Positions 1 through 11,318 of a stretch of DNA of 64,000 nt are shown one piece after another. The notes under the pieces are model-generated. The model saw only the letters and a program-made list of their open reading frames with translations. It was not told the DNA's origin and ran no database searches. The translations under genes were made by a program, and so were the position numbers. The stretch is from Heloderma charlesbogerti (lineage: Eukaryota > Chordata > Lepidosauria > Squamata > Helodermatidae), in NCBI GenBank assembly GCA_026122225.1, contig JANEZZ010002244.1, positions 1,110,501-1,174,500 of the forward strand. Reading direction: 5' to 3'. Within the stretch, counting starts at the first letter, position 1. The number at the start of each line of letters is the position of its first letter.

Positions 1-10
1 TGATCTTATG

Positions 11-90
11 AAGCATTGGCTCAAGGCATTGGCTCAAGGGAGCTGGCCTAAGGAGCTGGCCTCACACCAAGGGAGCTGGCCTCACACCAA
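11..90. repeat. Short direct tandem duplications
   Basis: Two adjacent duplications are visible: a 12-13 bp unit (AAGGCATTGGCTC) at 11-35 and a 20-bp unit (GGGAGCTGGCCTCACACCAA, one mismatch) at 51-90. No gene is recognised here; the 67-codon frame across it is a chance frame. Confidence 0.6.
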
Positions 91-441
91 CCAACTCCTT
101 ATGTGGCACACTGAGGGCCTGTACCTCTCCCCGGCTGGTGATCTTGCACTAACAGGAGACAGAGAGGATGGTACTAGTGTAACCCAGGTCTTGGCATTTA
201 CCCTCAGGTAGTCATCCTTGCTCACACACCCAGACCAAGGCAAATCAGTCAACAAAAGGATTTATTAATACATTATAGATAAACACTGTATTTCCAACAG
301 ACATCAAAGCCCAATCCCATAAGCCCTTAACAGGAGAGCAAAATGTAACTATGAGGCATTGCCCAGGACCTCTTGTCTCTGTAGGCAGATTAACTCCAGC
401 ATTACAAACCCAGAATCTCGTAACAACCCCACAGGGTAGCA

Positions 442-444
<3 letters not shown>

Positions 445-472
<28 letters not shown>
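445..472. repeat. (CT)n microsatellite
   Basis: An uninterrupted CT dinucleotide run just upstream of the CR1 remnant. It adds long Ser/Leu and Arg/Glu runs to chance frames on the two strands. Confidence 0.95.
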
Positions 473-476
<4 letters not shown>

Positions 477-557
477 TGGCTCTGGGGAAAAACAGGCAAA
501 TTCATGATAGCAGTCTTAAACTCCTTATCGAAGCCTCCCCCACTCTGTCCATGGATC

Positions 558-1050
558 TTCTGGCATCACACTTTAAGAAGGATGCAGACAAACTGGAAAG
601 GGTTCAGAGGAGGGCTACAAAGATGATCAGGGGACTGGAAACAAAGCCCTATGAAGGGAGACTGAAAGAACTGGGCATGTTTAGCCTTGAGAAGAGAAGA
701 CTGAGGGGAGATATGATAGCACTCTTCAAGTACTTGAAAGGTTGTCACAGAGAGGAAGGCCAGGATCTCTTCTCGATCATCCCAGAGTGCAGGACACAGA
801 ATAATGGGCTCAAGTTACAGGAAGCCAGATTCCGGCTGAAGATCAGGAGAAACTTCCTGACTGTTAGAGCAATACGACAATGGAACCAATGACCTAAGGT
901 GGTGGCGGGCTCTCCCACACTGGAGGCATTCAAGACGAGGCTGGACAGCCATCTGTCAGGGATGCTCTGACTTGGATTCCTGCACTGAACAGGGGGTTGG
1001 ACTCGATGGCCTTGTAGGCCCCTTCCAACCCTACTATTCTATGATTCTTC
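558..1050 (+). mobile_element. CR1 LINE, 5'-truncated 3' end
   Basis: This is the 3' end of a CR1 non-LTR retrotransposon. The plus strand encodes the C-terminal tail of the CR1 reverse-transcriptase protein: a LERVQRRATKMI-like block, then the FSLEKRRLRGDMIALFKYLKG block, with the frame ending at 892 where intact CR1 proteins read through a WN.LP motif. After the coding part come the CR1 untranslated hallmarks: a GTTGGACTCGATGGCC stretch near 993-1010, TAGGCCCCTTCCAACCC, and the terminal ATTCTATGATTCTT octamer-repeat end at about 1036-1050. The RT catalytic core and endonuclease are missing, so the copy is dead. The first about 80 codons of the open frame (from 476) lie upstream in unrelated DNA and the CT run. 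Confidence 0.93.
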
Positions 1051-2180
1051 TTTCAACAAACTCACTCGACAAGAACTCATGACAGCTGGACAAATGCCTC
1101 CTCCCCGCCATCCCTTCTACCTCTGGGCTTTCACTTAAATGTACATCTGGTCAGAATGAGCACACCCACATTAACTCCCAATTCACTCCTGTAAACTCTT
1201 TCCAAACGTACAAATGCCATCTGTTACGCGGATATGAAAGTGATGCATGGAGTAGAAGGTGGTTCCTTGCCATTGCAAGCTTAGCTATACCAACATAATT
1301 CATTGCTTATGGTGAAGTAGTGTGACATGTACATACCATCATGTTACCCAGCTGCTATTACTGGAAGATCACTGGACCAATGCACTTTCAATGCAGAGGT
1401 GTAGGAACCAGGGAAAATAAGACAGGAAACTGTGCTGAGAGCAGAGAGCTGGCTTCAGGTTTCAGGGGATGCTCTGGTGGAGGCCCTCACATTGGTAGGC
1501 CCCCCTCCCCGTTGATTTATTTAGTTATTTCTGTTGGATTTGAGGGGTGGGCAAGCGTAGCCCCCTGGAACAGGAGGATGACTGCAGTGGTGGCAGTGCA
1601 CCTGCAATGAACACCAGGCAGCCACCACTGTAATTGTCCACCATGCTGCGCTGTGACACAGCATCGCTCTGGGGCAAGGTTAGTGGGGGGGTTGCGATAG
1701 TGGCCCCCAGTGCTCAGTGGAGTGCCAGAAAAGGGGCTGAGGGCTTCAATATCAGCAGTAGTAGGCCCTTAGCCACTGTCCAAGGATAATACCTGTTGTT
1801 GCCAGGCTTGGTCGAGACAATGGATTCTGGTTTATGCATAAATACCACAGGACAAGTAGGAAGTAGACTCAGTCTCATAGTTTTGTTCTGCTGCAAGTCA
1901 TTGCATCTGCAGCAGAATACAGGTGGGAGGCACCGTCACCTATTCCCCCGGTCTTTCACACACAGTCACCACGCTAGGTTCCATGGATCACATTTTAGAT
2001 GTTCTCTTCTGTGGTCCCATTTAAATACTTTTGGGGGCAGTTGTTGTAAAACATAAAGACATTTCTGGATTTTAGTATAGGGTTGTATAATGAATATATT
2101 TTTCTTTTCTTTGGCTACTTAGGATTTCATGTTCTTTGAACGGCATGGAAACAGGAACAGACGCAGCAGGATAACTGGGG
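1051..2180. other. Gene-free interval, no feature recognised
   Basis: About 1.1 kb without a convincing reading frame, repeat family or RNA gene. Short frames here lack family resemblance and splice context. Confidence 0.5.
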
Positions 2181-2288
2181 TGCATGGTGCTCGTAGGTTG
2201 CATGGTGCTCACGGGATGCATGGTGCTCACGGGATGCATGGTGCTCACAGGATGCATGGTGCTCACAGGATGCGTGGACGTCGCAGGC
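2181..2288. repeat. 18-bp minisatellite, six units
   Basis: Six head-to-tail units of 18 bp, consensus TGCATGGTGCTCACRGGA, start at 2181, 2199, 2217, 2235, 2253 and 2271. The middle four are nearly identical, and the first and last are diverged, as expected for an array that expands from the centre. Because 18 is a multiple of three, it makes a repeated peptide (HPVSTM) on the minus strand, which is not evidence of a gene. Confidence 0.95.
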
Positions 2289-2354
2289 GTTAACTCAGAC
2301 CAAGTTTGCATTATGAACACCTCAGAGTAATCGTGTTACTCTATGGCTGTTTTG

Positions 2355-2356
<2 letters not shown>

Positions 2357-2402
<46 letters not shown>
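2357..2402. repeat. (TA)n microsatellite
   Basis: A run of about 22 TA dinucleotides. Confidence 0.95.
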
Positions 2403-2405
<3 letters not shown>

Positions 2406-3036
2406 GCAACATGTAGGAGGAATTTGGGGGGTGTTGTATTTTTTAAGTTGCTTATTTCTATAACTTACAACTACAGTTGTAGTCCTTATACCACTTATGC
2501 CATAATATTCCCTATAAGTAATTCAAAAGATTGCAAAATACACTGATTTTTTTTTAAAAAATGTATTGCTTTGACGCATCAGGATGGCTGTGTGTATATA
2601 GTATAATTGTAAGTATGTATAGATAATATGAACTGTACTAATATTCCAGACTCTCAGCTGTCAGCAGCAGATGGAGGGGCAAAATCTGACCATCCATTTG
2701 CTATTGCTGCTACTGCCACCATTGTTAAAAGGCCTTAAAGTGACAGTAGCCAAGGAGGTGGCCAAACTTCATTTCTCCAAGTTTAAGATTTTTTTTCTAC
2801 ATGATTATTCATACATTTGTCATGATTATGTACTGAATTGTTCCAACTGTTTTGTACAGTGGTAATTTTGTTAACCATGTTGAACATTCCAGTTGTCATA
2901 CAACTAACATATTAAATAAATAAACAAACAAATAAAGCAAATAGCAATTATACTATTTTGGCTTTGAGCAATTCCTTTAAAAGCACAATTGGACATTCCA
3001 TTGAAACCCATATGAACCCTACTTTCTGCTCAGTAG

Positions 3037-3648
3037 AAAAAGTGCAGCTGGAAAAAGTGCAGAAAAGGGCAACTAAAATGATCAAGGGGCTGGAACATCT
3101 CCTCTATGAGGAAAGGTTACAACAGCTGGGATTGTTTAGCTTGGAAAAAAGGAGGGGAAGGGGAGACATGATAGAGGTCTACAAAATTATGTATGGTGTG
3201 GAGACTGTGGATAGGGAGACATTTGTCTCCCTCTCTCAAAATACTAGAACCCACGGTCATCCTATGAAGCTGATGGGTGGGAGATTCAGGACAGATAAAA
3301 GGAAGGATTTCACTCAACACATAGTTAAACTATGGAATTCACTGTCACAGGATGTAGTGATGTGATGGCCACCAATTTGGATGGCTTCAAAAGGAGGGTT
3401 GGACAGATCCCTGGAGGAAAAGGCTATCAACGGCTACTAATCCTGATGGCTATGTTCTACCTCCAATACTAGAGGCAATGAGCCTATGTACACCATTTGC
3501 TGGGGAACATGGGTGGGAGCCTGGGAGGGTACTGTTGCACTCATGCCTTGCTTGTGGGTTCCTGGTCGACAGCTGGTTGGCCACTGTGTCAGAATGCTGG
3601 ACTAGATGGACCCTTGGTCTGATCCTGCATGGCTCTTCTTATGTTCTA
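3037..3648 (+). mobile_element. L3-like (CR1-clade) LINE, 3' end
   Basis: The open frame ending at 3365 carries the CR1-clade RT tail (LEKVQKRATKMIKGLEHLLYE, then LGLFSLEKRR.RGDMIEVYKI) followed by a region distinct from the CR1 at 558-1050. The 3' part has the typical CTGGACTAGATGGACC...TTGGTCTGATCC...GGCTCTTCTTATGTTCT end. A second copy of the same family lies at 54955-55302, which supports calling it a separate family. Near 3037-3061 the AAAAAGTGCAGCTGG start is partly duplicated. It is 5'-truncated with a premature stop at 3363-3365 and is non-functional. The family name is assigned by resemblance and not by a library search. Confidence 0.85.
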
Positions 3649-5982
3649 GAAATTTTCTGTACATGAATTGTCTTTATCAGTCCAGTCAAGTCTGCAAATG
3701 GGTGATGCTATGAAAAAGAACAGCAAGTCTGTACCCAACACATGGTAGGAGAGGCTGAACCTAAATATCTCCTTTCCCCGCCCCCCTGCACTCTGAAACA
3801 CACTGGTTATTCATTGCTGGGGGAGATTAGTGGGTGCACTAGACACACCTGAGTGCAAGAATATTTGTATTACCTCAGTTGCTGGAGTCTAATGTTAATT
3901 CAATTGTTTAAAAAAACCCTGCTGTTTTAAGACCAGAGTTAAGGCTGTGTCGCATTGGTGCAAGTTCCACAAAGCTTGGAGGTTTGAAGCTAAGGTTGAT
4001 GCCTTGACAGACAAGCCCTGAGATCAGTAATGATGCTGTGCAATGTCACAAATCGTGCTTGCTTTCTACATACCCTCCCAGCAACCACACTTTTCCTGGG
4101 TCTTTCAGATTCAAATCCAGGTGGGGAGGAAGGCCTGCCTGAGACCAGCAAAGATGTAAGTAACATAGAAACATGGGTCAGCTCATCTAACAATTCTGTA
4201 AGGCTCAGATACTTAATAAGGCAATACAGGACCAGGGAAATGTAGGGTAAAGATGGAGTCATCCAAATCTAATGGGAGAAGGTAAGGCCACTGAGAGTTA
4301 AACTACACAGCAAATTAAATGCACAGGATTTTTTTTCCTCTTTTTTTTTTTTTTACTTACAAGTAAACTGGAGCCAATAGAGGCCTTTTGTCTTTTAGCC
4401 CCTGTGTGCATTTAGGAAACCATGTGGTAGCTTTAAACCTTCCCTCCCCAATTGGGGTCAGGGCCCTGCACACTTACTTGTAAGTAAGAAAGAGCAGATA
4501 AGCTGCATGTCATGTGTTTATTATACTGGTTCACACATTTCAAAAACCCAGGGTTCTTTTCAAACTCCGTGTGTTGTAAATAAAGCGGGAGTGAGCAAAC
4601 CTGCCGGTTCTCACCACTCCCCCCCCCCCAGTTGCTCCCGCTACAGTCTAGCAGCGCTAAACCACTCAGGGACACCCAGGTATTCTGGGTCGTTGTGGGA
4701 GAGATAATCCAGAGTTGCAACCCATAGTTATATGCTGATAGCAACACATGCTGGTAGACAAATGACACTACCCCACATGGCTGTCACCCATAGTCTGGAA
4801 GACAATTTAGCATATGGAATGCAGCCACCACATCGTCCAACAGTTCACATAGTTGTTCACACATTGAACAAACATGTATAGACCAATATCCATGATTTCC
4901 ACCCCAGATTTATTCATGACTTCTAGACGTCTGTACTTTGGGTATGAAGGCATATATACTCGTTCTCATGACTAGCTGTATGTGCAGGAAACCACCATCG
5001 GTTGTATCCAATGATCCATTCAGAAAAGGCTCTTTGATCTAGCAAAGGCTTCTGTTTGATCAGAAGCGGGGAGATGATTTTCACTGATTTCCCCTTCCCA
5101 CCGTAGTCCATCCACCCCTCAAAACATCTGCTTCAGAAGGTTGGGGAACCATCCAGAATAGCATAGCAGGTGGCATGGATGGGAAGGGGGCAGGAGAAAA
5201 TGGGAAATGGCAAAAATTGATTTCCTCCCTCTTCCATTCATGGAAGCCCCCGCTGGATCCAAGATCCTTCTGTGAAGAGGACAGCACTGGACACAACCCC
5301 ATGAATACACATCTAATGTAACATCAGCACAGGTCTTTGCTGTAACTCTGCTGAAGCTGATGAGAGAAAGCCCTGGGAGTAAATTTGGTTTCCCTTACTT
5401 TGAAGGCCACGTTGCTTCATTTGTGGGGAAGAAACGAGTAACCACACTAAGGATTAAGGCAGTGCCAGAAACATAAAGGATCTTTCTCTTATTCGCTAGG
5501 CTACAACACTGCTCTGTTTATTTCCCTGTTCATAAATCCAGGCTTTTGAAAGTATTATAAGATTTTCAGCTTAGAATGTGTTATTTAATTCCTTCTGGTT
5601 TAGATAAAACTATTACATAAAACATTTATAGCATGACATTCCCAAATGGCTTTTTCTTAAAGTCCTCTTCAGCTATGTCATTGCTATAAATTGCAATCTC
5701 TCACTGCATATAGGACAAAATACGTTTACTGAAACCTTAATGTCCTTCTATAGGAGCTGAAAAGAATATCGAGTGGTGTGATGGTGTATTGCTGAAAAAA
5801 CATCCCCCTTTTAGCAAAACCAACAGCATCTAATAAAACTATTGTACTAATTACACAAACACAGAGAGAAACTGATAATGATAATTCAATAATAAATACA
5901 AATACAATTATAAACCTTTTCAGTTTGCTGACATTATCTCAAAAATTAAAAATATCAGTAGCCATATTTTGCTGATAACCTT
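3649..5982. other. Gene-free interval
   Basis: No gene, RNA gene or confident repeat was found. A TGGTTCACACAT motif at 4529-4540 resembles the end of the fold-back element at 23168, so 4.4-4.9 kb may hold a diverged relative, but the other end was not found. Short frames lack supporting features. Confidence 0.45.
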
Positions 5983-6413
5983 TGTTGCAGAATTTTACCC
6001 TTCTGCCAGGCTTGGCTGCAGAACAGACAGCAACTTTTGTTTGAGTGGATGCTTATTACCAGAACACCAAGGTGTAGTTCAGTCAAGAGTTGCCGACATG
6101 GCCCCTCGGGACTGGACCCAGAACAATAGGCAACTTTGGTATTTATACAAACAAGTAAACAAGGCACATGACATAAGCTTTGGTCAGTATTTGGTGCAGC
6201 ACTGAATCAAAGGGCTGCAAACGTCCTTCAGAGGAAGTTTTCCGGGTTCTAGAGACAAGGGTCCTGCTAGGCATTGTGACTCATGAGCAGTAAGTTAATC
6301 AGCCACCATCCTCTAGTACTAATCCAATCATTACGTCCTTTTGCCTACGTGACTCTCAGCACCTCAGCAACACATTTCCATGCTAACAATGCAAGTGGTA
6401 TTTTTCTACTTCA
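5983..6413 (-). repeat. ERV 3' LTR
   Basis: The 431-bp LTR has TG...CA ends in element orientation and is paired with 8366-8796. A TATA-like TGTATAAATACC is on the minus strand at 6139-6150. The AATAAA seen in the 5' LTR is AATAAG here (6052-6057). The polypurine tract CCAAAAGGAGGGAC directly precedes it (6414-6427, minus). Confidence 0.92.
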
Positions 6414-6475
6414 GTCCCTCCTTTTGGCCAGGGCCTACTCCATCGGGGAGGCCTCTGGCCAAACATTAGGCTTTA

Positions 6476-6730
6476 TTACCATAAGTCTAAAAACTTCCTC
6501 TTTTCTCTTTTCCACTCACTTTCCATTTCTTTCATTATCAACAACTTCGTGTTAGTAGCAGACATGGTTTGTAAAGATTTGTTAGATCTTGAGATATAAC
6601 ATTTGCAAGTACAAATCACAAGTTGTATGAATACAGATATGATTATGAGAATGGGAATACCAAGAATAAGACACTTCAACAGGGACTTAACCCATTCTGA
6701 AACATTAGATGTGGTCTTTATACAGGGCAT
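6476..6730 (-). pseudogene. Env transmembrane-subunit tail remnant
   Basis: An 84-codon frame ends about 50 bp before the polypurine tract, where the env gene of a simple retrovirus ends. It contains an approximately 22-residue hydrophobic segment (around LILGIPILIIISVFIQLV) followed by a cysteine pair and a charged tail, which is the layout of a membrane anchor plus cytoplasmic tail. The surface subunit, furin site and fusion peptide are absent. The assignment rests on position and hydrophobicity and not on detailed sequence identity. Confidence 0.6.
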
Positions 6731-7681
6731 AACTTTTGTGACCCTACGATGGGAAATCTACTGGGTTGGGAAGTGCATACATATCCAACATTTAGACAAT
6801 TTAACATTCCTTGCTGCTAAGTTCGCCATAGTTATAACATGATCCTTATCCCAACCTCCCAGTATTCCTTTATTGTCCAAAGCCCAAAATCATTAAGACA
6901 TCTTAATGGTCTCGTGATCCCTTGTTTACCAACTGGTGCTAGGTTCACTGCTGGACTCTGCCAACTCTGCTAGCAGGGCAGAACCTTGCAGCTTTCTTAG
7001 GAGTGACAGGGCATTATTATGGTCCTCAGATGGCACTAAAGAACTGCAAAGTAGCTTTTCCAAACAAAGAGAAGTCCAAACAGGAAAAGCCGAAACAGGA
7101 ACCAGGCTGGGCAGCTGCTCCAACCCCGCCCCCCCTTTTTTTCTTCTTTGTTTGACAAGCAAGGTAATGATTACAATGTCCATTAAGTTTTGCAAAACCT
7201 CAGTCTGCCACCTTTGTTTTGTTTATAATTGATTATTTTTTGCCTAATCAGTTTTCTGCAGACAATTTCAGGGATTGTTCTTAGGAGTCTGATGCACACT
7301 TGGTCTAAAGTATCAAGATCAGCTGGTTCTTGATTTGGCCAATTCTCTTGTTCATATAATCGAGTGCACAGTTCTTGGGGCAAAATAACTCACATGAGTT
7401 GGTTCATGCTAGCCCAATTAGGATTTTAAGAAGTGATCACTTCTGTGGCTTTCTCTGATGTTTCAAAATTTGACCTGGTCTTTCAGTTTTTCTTGGGACT
7501 TCCCAAGATTCCACTCCCTGGGACGTAGGTGACCTTTTTGATGTCTCAACATACCAATCACAGAATGCATTCATATATTGTAAGCGTCCCACTGGTCTTG
7601 TGGGATTCTGATGCCTAGCCCCTTCAGGGCTCCCCTCAGGTGCACCAGCCTGTCCATGTCAAATGTCTTGGTTACAGGAAA
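6731..7681 (-). other. ERV interior, unassigned
   Basis: Sequence between the Gag-like start and the Env-like tail. Two short minus-strand frames (7183-7383 and 6926-7195) are open, but no zinc-knuckle, protease, RT or integrase motif was recognised, so pol and most of gag/env appear deleted or decayed beyond recognition. Confidence 0.5.
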
Positions 7682-7822
7682 TTATTTGCTTGGATCATCC
7701 CTGGTATACCCTTTCCATTTTTCTAAAAACCTACATGACCCAGGACTGTGATGGGTGCACATGTAATGAGCGGGTGTACCTTTGGGAGGCAATGGTACCA
7801 GTTTTGAACCTGAATACCCCAT
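7682..7822 (-). pseudogene. Gag N-terminal (matrix) remnant
   Basis: The minus-strand ATG at 7822 begins MGYSGSK, an N-myristoylation-type signal (MGxxxS/K) expected at the start of retroviral Gag. It lies about 540 bp inside the 5' LTR, after the leader. The frame stops at 7682, and later sequence has further stops. It is an open piece inside a longer frame that begins upstream at 7900; the internal start was chosen because of the myristoylation motif. Only a matrix fragment remains. Confidence 0.5.
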
Positions 7823-8342
7823 GTCTTCAGCTATGGAGCCCCAGCACACACAAGGGAGGGGATGGCAGACCTCCTCAGCTAAGTCTGCATGCCAGGACAC
7901 AAGAGGGAATCAACCAGTATACGCAGCTCTTGCATTCTAGACTTTCGCCATAGGTGAGGCTGCCAAATATACCTGGGCACTTTCACACCACTTCTTTGTT
8001 CCTCCTGGGTTGGGGACCCTTTGGAGGGTGGCAGGCAGGATTGCCTGGACAAGACCACTGAGGGACCAGGGCAGACCCAGTCACCTCTACCAGCACATCC
8101 ACATGACAACAGGCAACAGATTTCAGACAGGACAATGGCTTCAAACAAACAGTCCTAGCCTCCCACCAACCTAAACATCTGTGACCCTCAAGGGTTCAAT
8201 CTCAGACTCACACAGAGGATACTCACCAGTCAGAGTTGATGCCTAGGGAGGACTGGCAGGGAACAATGGTCCCATGAGGGGCACATTCACCAAGTCTCCT
8301 GGGGACTGGTAGCCAGCAGCCAGCAGCTCCAGGAGCATTGAG

Positions 8343-8360
8343 ATCTTGGTGGGACCTCCA
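8343..8360 (-). promoter_or_regulatory. ERV primer-binding site, tRNA-Gln type
   Basis: Starting five bases inside the 5' LTR, the minus strand reads TGGAGGTCCCACCAAGAT. This is complementary to the 3' end of vertebrate tRNA-Gln(TTG) including CCA, with one mismatch (A for G at position 14). It would prime minus-strand DNA synthesis. Confidence 0.8.
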
Positions 8361-8365
8361 AATTC

Positions 8366-8796
8366 TGTTGCAGAATTTTACCCTTCTGCCAGGCTCGGCC
8401 GCAGAACAAACACCAACTTTTGTTTGAGCAGATGTTTATTACCAGAACACCAAGGTGTGGTGCAGTCAAGAGTTGCCAAAGTGGCCCCTCGGGACTGGAC
8501 CCAGAACAATAGGTGACTTTGGTATTTATACAAACAAGTAAACAAGGCACATGACATAAGCTTTGGCCAGTATTTGGTGCAGCGCTGAGTCAAGGGGCTA
8601 CAAACTTCCTTCAGAGGACGTTTTCTGGTTTCCAGAGACAAGGGCCCTACCGGGCATTGTGACTCATGTGCAATAACTTAATCAGCCACCATCCTCTAGT
8701 ACTAATCCAATCACTACGTCCTTTTGTCTATGTGACTCGCAGCACCTCAGAAACACATTCTTATGCTAACAATGCAAGTGGTATTTTTCCACTTCA
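8366..8796 (-). repeat. ERV 5' LTR
   Basis: The partner of 5983-6413. In element orientation it has a TATA-like TGTATAAATACC (plus 8521-8532) and an AATAAA polyadenylation signal (plus 8435-8440), giving a U3-R-U5 order consistent with a retroviral LTR. Confidence 0.92.
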
Positions 8797-8952
8797 CCTT
8801 CATCCCAAAAAATGTAATTATAAAAATAAGGTTTTAAAAAAATATATTGTAAACAAGGTTTCCACTAATAGCTACCATTAGTTTAAAATGCTGAAAGCAT
8901 AAACAGTACTAATAAATACATGAAATAGTTCCAATCTAACTACAGATAACAT

Positions 8953-9036
8953 ACAATCTTATACATGTATGCTCAGAAGTAAGACCCACTGGATTCAATA
9001 AAGCTTACTCCCAGGTGAGTATAGGATTGCACCCTA
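8953..9036. repeat. GCAATCCTAT hairpin repeat, ~80 bp
   Basis: An imperfect fold-back: left arm CAATCTTATACATGTATGCT with CAGAAGTAAG, right arm CTTACTCCCAGG with ATAGGATTGC. Related copies lie near 10931, 15801, 20511, 22017, 34182, 40158, 42703, 57679 and 58785. It resembles a very common squamate interspersed repeat. Confidence 0.7.
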
Positions 9037-9703
9037 AAGTCATTTAATACTGCCAGCCTATGAACATGATTTGCCAGACATGTAGGCTTTATATCACGCC
9101 TGTATATCTTGTGACCCACTATAGTTCATGCACTGTAGCCTTCTAGGCTACAGGCATTATAAATGGGTTATTGCTTCAAAAGCAAAGGCCTTGAATATTT
9201 CAAGCAAAACTCTTCTTCAAGGGCAAAATCTAGGGTATCATCCTCAATGAGCGGAGAACCTATAGCAGATCAAGAGTGAAGCTTGTTTCCAGACCAAACA
9301 TGATCCATGCCCATGTGTCAGATGCTGGGTCAGAGTCCAGTAGCTATCCCATATAGTAATAATAGTGAGCTCATTTTCACTGTGTCAACATAGAGAAAAT
9401 AGCACCATCCACACACAAAAGCAAGATATATGCAGACTTGGAGAAAATGCAGTATTATAACAAAAACTTTAGGGGCAAAAAGCCTAAGGGGGGGGGGGAC
9501 CCAAAACTGCATGATGAGGACTACTCAGTTATCACAGAATGCTCAGTGACTCCTCGATGGGGTAGTGGGGAGAGAATGGAAAATCAGGAATGGGGACGGG
9601 AAATGGAATGGGATATCCTGAGAGAGGTCATGGCCACTTGGCTGGCTGTAATGCTGAATAACATGACCGCTCCACACACCACAACATTTTGCTTCAGGTC
9701 CCA

Positions 9704-9881
9704 CCACTGGAGGCTGGTGGCTACAATGTCAGTGGGGTAGTGAATCCGCTTTGGGTTTTAGTCAAATTCAGTCAGAACTCTAAAGGAGCTATCCAAGGTT
9801 GGATAGATCTTTCAGAGTTCTGACCAAAACCTGGAGTGGATTCACCACACTACTGACATCAGAGCCACCAGCCTCCACTGG
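9704..9881. repeat. Fold-back MITE, 178 bp
   Basis: An almost complete palindrome. The left arm begins CCACTGGAGGCTGGTGGC (9704) and the right arm ends GCCACCAGCCTCCACTGG (9881). The arms match through GTTTTRGTCARA...CAGAACTCT to a centre at CCAAGGTTGG near 9795-9804. Flanks GGTCCCAC and GGTCCTGC are imperfect direct repeats and may be a decayed target duplication. It is a non-autonomous DNA-transposon-like element with no coding capacity. Confidence 0.8.
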
Positions 9882-10519
9882 GTCCTGCTTATATTGTTCT
9901 GCTGCCCAATTTAGAACATGTTACCCAACCTGCCTTAGCTGCTTATTGTGTCTGTGCATCTCACCTATGCTTAGCACACATTTTCTCTGAATGCAAAATT
10001 AAGCAGGCACAAATAAAAGGAAAGGTGTCGTTCTTGCAGGAAAGTATGGTAAAGTAAAACATAAGAAGAAGCCAGTGAAACAACGTCTGGAATACTATCC
10101 AAGGGCATGTTTCCACGCTATCATCTTCACTTTGTTTGCAACTTTGTTGCGATGTTTCCCCAGTCGCATCTTCTCCTTTTCCTGTTTCCACGGTCCTTAA
10201 AGACCCAGCTTATCATCACTGTAGCTTGGGGCTCTATGCTATTTCCATTGAGCTCTAATTGAATTATTTTCTTGATGGCTGAGTGGAGTCTGAGTGGAGT
10301 CTGGGTTGGGTCTGATTATCTCATCAGTATTCCCCCTCCCTCGCCGCCTTCCGCTCTGCTCCAGTTTCCTGCTCTGGCCAGTCTCCTCCCTGCATTCGGA
10401 GCCCTTTTGTTTTTTCCTTTAAGCAAAGTCGTGTGTGCAGCATCCCCATCCCTAGCGCACCCCCCAGGTGACCGCTTCACGGGGACACCTTCTTCATTAG
10501 ACCCATCTTGCTCCCCTCC

Positions 10520-10701
10520 CCACTGTTGTTGCTCTTCCCCCTTATTCTGGCTTCCCAATGACCCTGTAAGGTGGGATAGATGAGATAGTGGCTGGCTTCC
10601 CCACACACCCACATTGTTGTTGGTCTTCCCCCTTATTCTGGTTTCCCAACAACTCTGCAAGGTGGGCTAGGAGAAGAGATAGTGGCTGGCTGGCTTCCCA
10701 A
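10520..10701 (+). repeat. ~90-bp tandem duplication
   Basis: Two diverged units, each containing TTGTTGTTG.TCTTCCCCCTT, ATTCTGG.TTCCCAA and ATAGTGGCTGGCTTCCC, run head to tail (10520-10600 and 10610-10701). The chance frames across it have no family signal. Confidence 0.75.
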
Positions 10702-10930
10702 TTGAAGGCACTTTTAATACCCATTGAAATCCTAACTGTCAAGTCTTTCTTCTGCGTGGCTGAGAAGGGAGACTTCCCCATCACCTGGGAGGAAAGAAGC
10801 CCATCAAATTGGTGAGCAAAAGGGAGAAGAAGCAGTCAGTGAAGTCAAGGGGAGGGGGAAATTCCAAGTAAATGCACTGAAGGGGATGGGCGACTTTAAG
10901 ACTGCTACTCTAAGTAGACTTACAATGCAC

Positions 10931-11030
10931 TCCTATGCATGCCTACCCAGAAGCAAGCCACACAGATTTCAGTGGCACTTACTCCCAGGAAAGGAAAGCC
11001 TTATAGTCAATGAGCTTACTCAGAAGTAAC
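10931..11030. repeat. Diverged hairpin repeat
   Basis: CACTCCTATGCATGCCTACCC, AGTGGCACTTACTCCCAGG and TTACTCAGAAGTAAC are diverged pieces of the GCAATCCTAT hairpin family, apparently two partial copies back to back. Confidence 0.5.
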
Positions 11031-11318
11031 AGCCCCTAGCACACGCCCACATAGAGTGGGACAAAGCGCCTTAACGACTCTCCATGAAGCTGTCTTTGAG
11101 GCTCTTCTGATTTCCCTGCCACCACCTTGACTGGGAACTTCATAGGGATATCCAGGGTGGGCAGGCACTGCACTATGTCAGGGGTGCTTCTGTGCACATC
11201 TCTTCATCTCTGCCTGACTGCTCCCTCCAGTATCATCTTCCCCTGTCCTTCACACAGTTGCTTCTGGTTGTGAGCAGATCTGTAGGAACTTCCAGCTGGT
11301 GACACCTCACCCCACCCA

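Larger units (their letters stand above)
5979..8800 (-). mobile_element. Gammaretrovirus-like ERV, internally deleted
   Basis: A complete provirus outline lies on the minus strand. Two 431-bp LTRs occupy 8366-8796 (5') and 5983-6413 (3'), both running from TGAAGT to GCAACA in element orientation. A 4-bp target duplication, CCTT, flanks it at 5979-5982 and 8797-8800, as in gammaretroviruses. A primer site lies just inside the 5' LTR and a polypurine tract just before the 3' LTR. The interior is only about 1.95 kb. It keeps a leader with a splice-donor-like GTGAGT (8221-8226), a Gag start remnant and the end of Env, but no recognisable protease, RT or integrase. A hand alignment of the LTRs gives about 39 differences in 431 positions, about 9%, so the insertion is old. 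It cannot encode virus proteins. Confidence 0.9.

Noticed and set aside
2072..2320. 82-codon protein with repeated HPVSTM
   Set aside because: The repeat is simply the 18-bp minisatellite, whose unit length is a multiple of three.
10272..10815. Overlapping frames of 75-114 codons on both strands
   Set aside because: They follow the tandem duplication and pyrimidine-rich DNA; reciprocal antisense frames indicate compositional bias.
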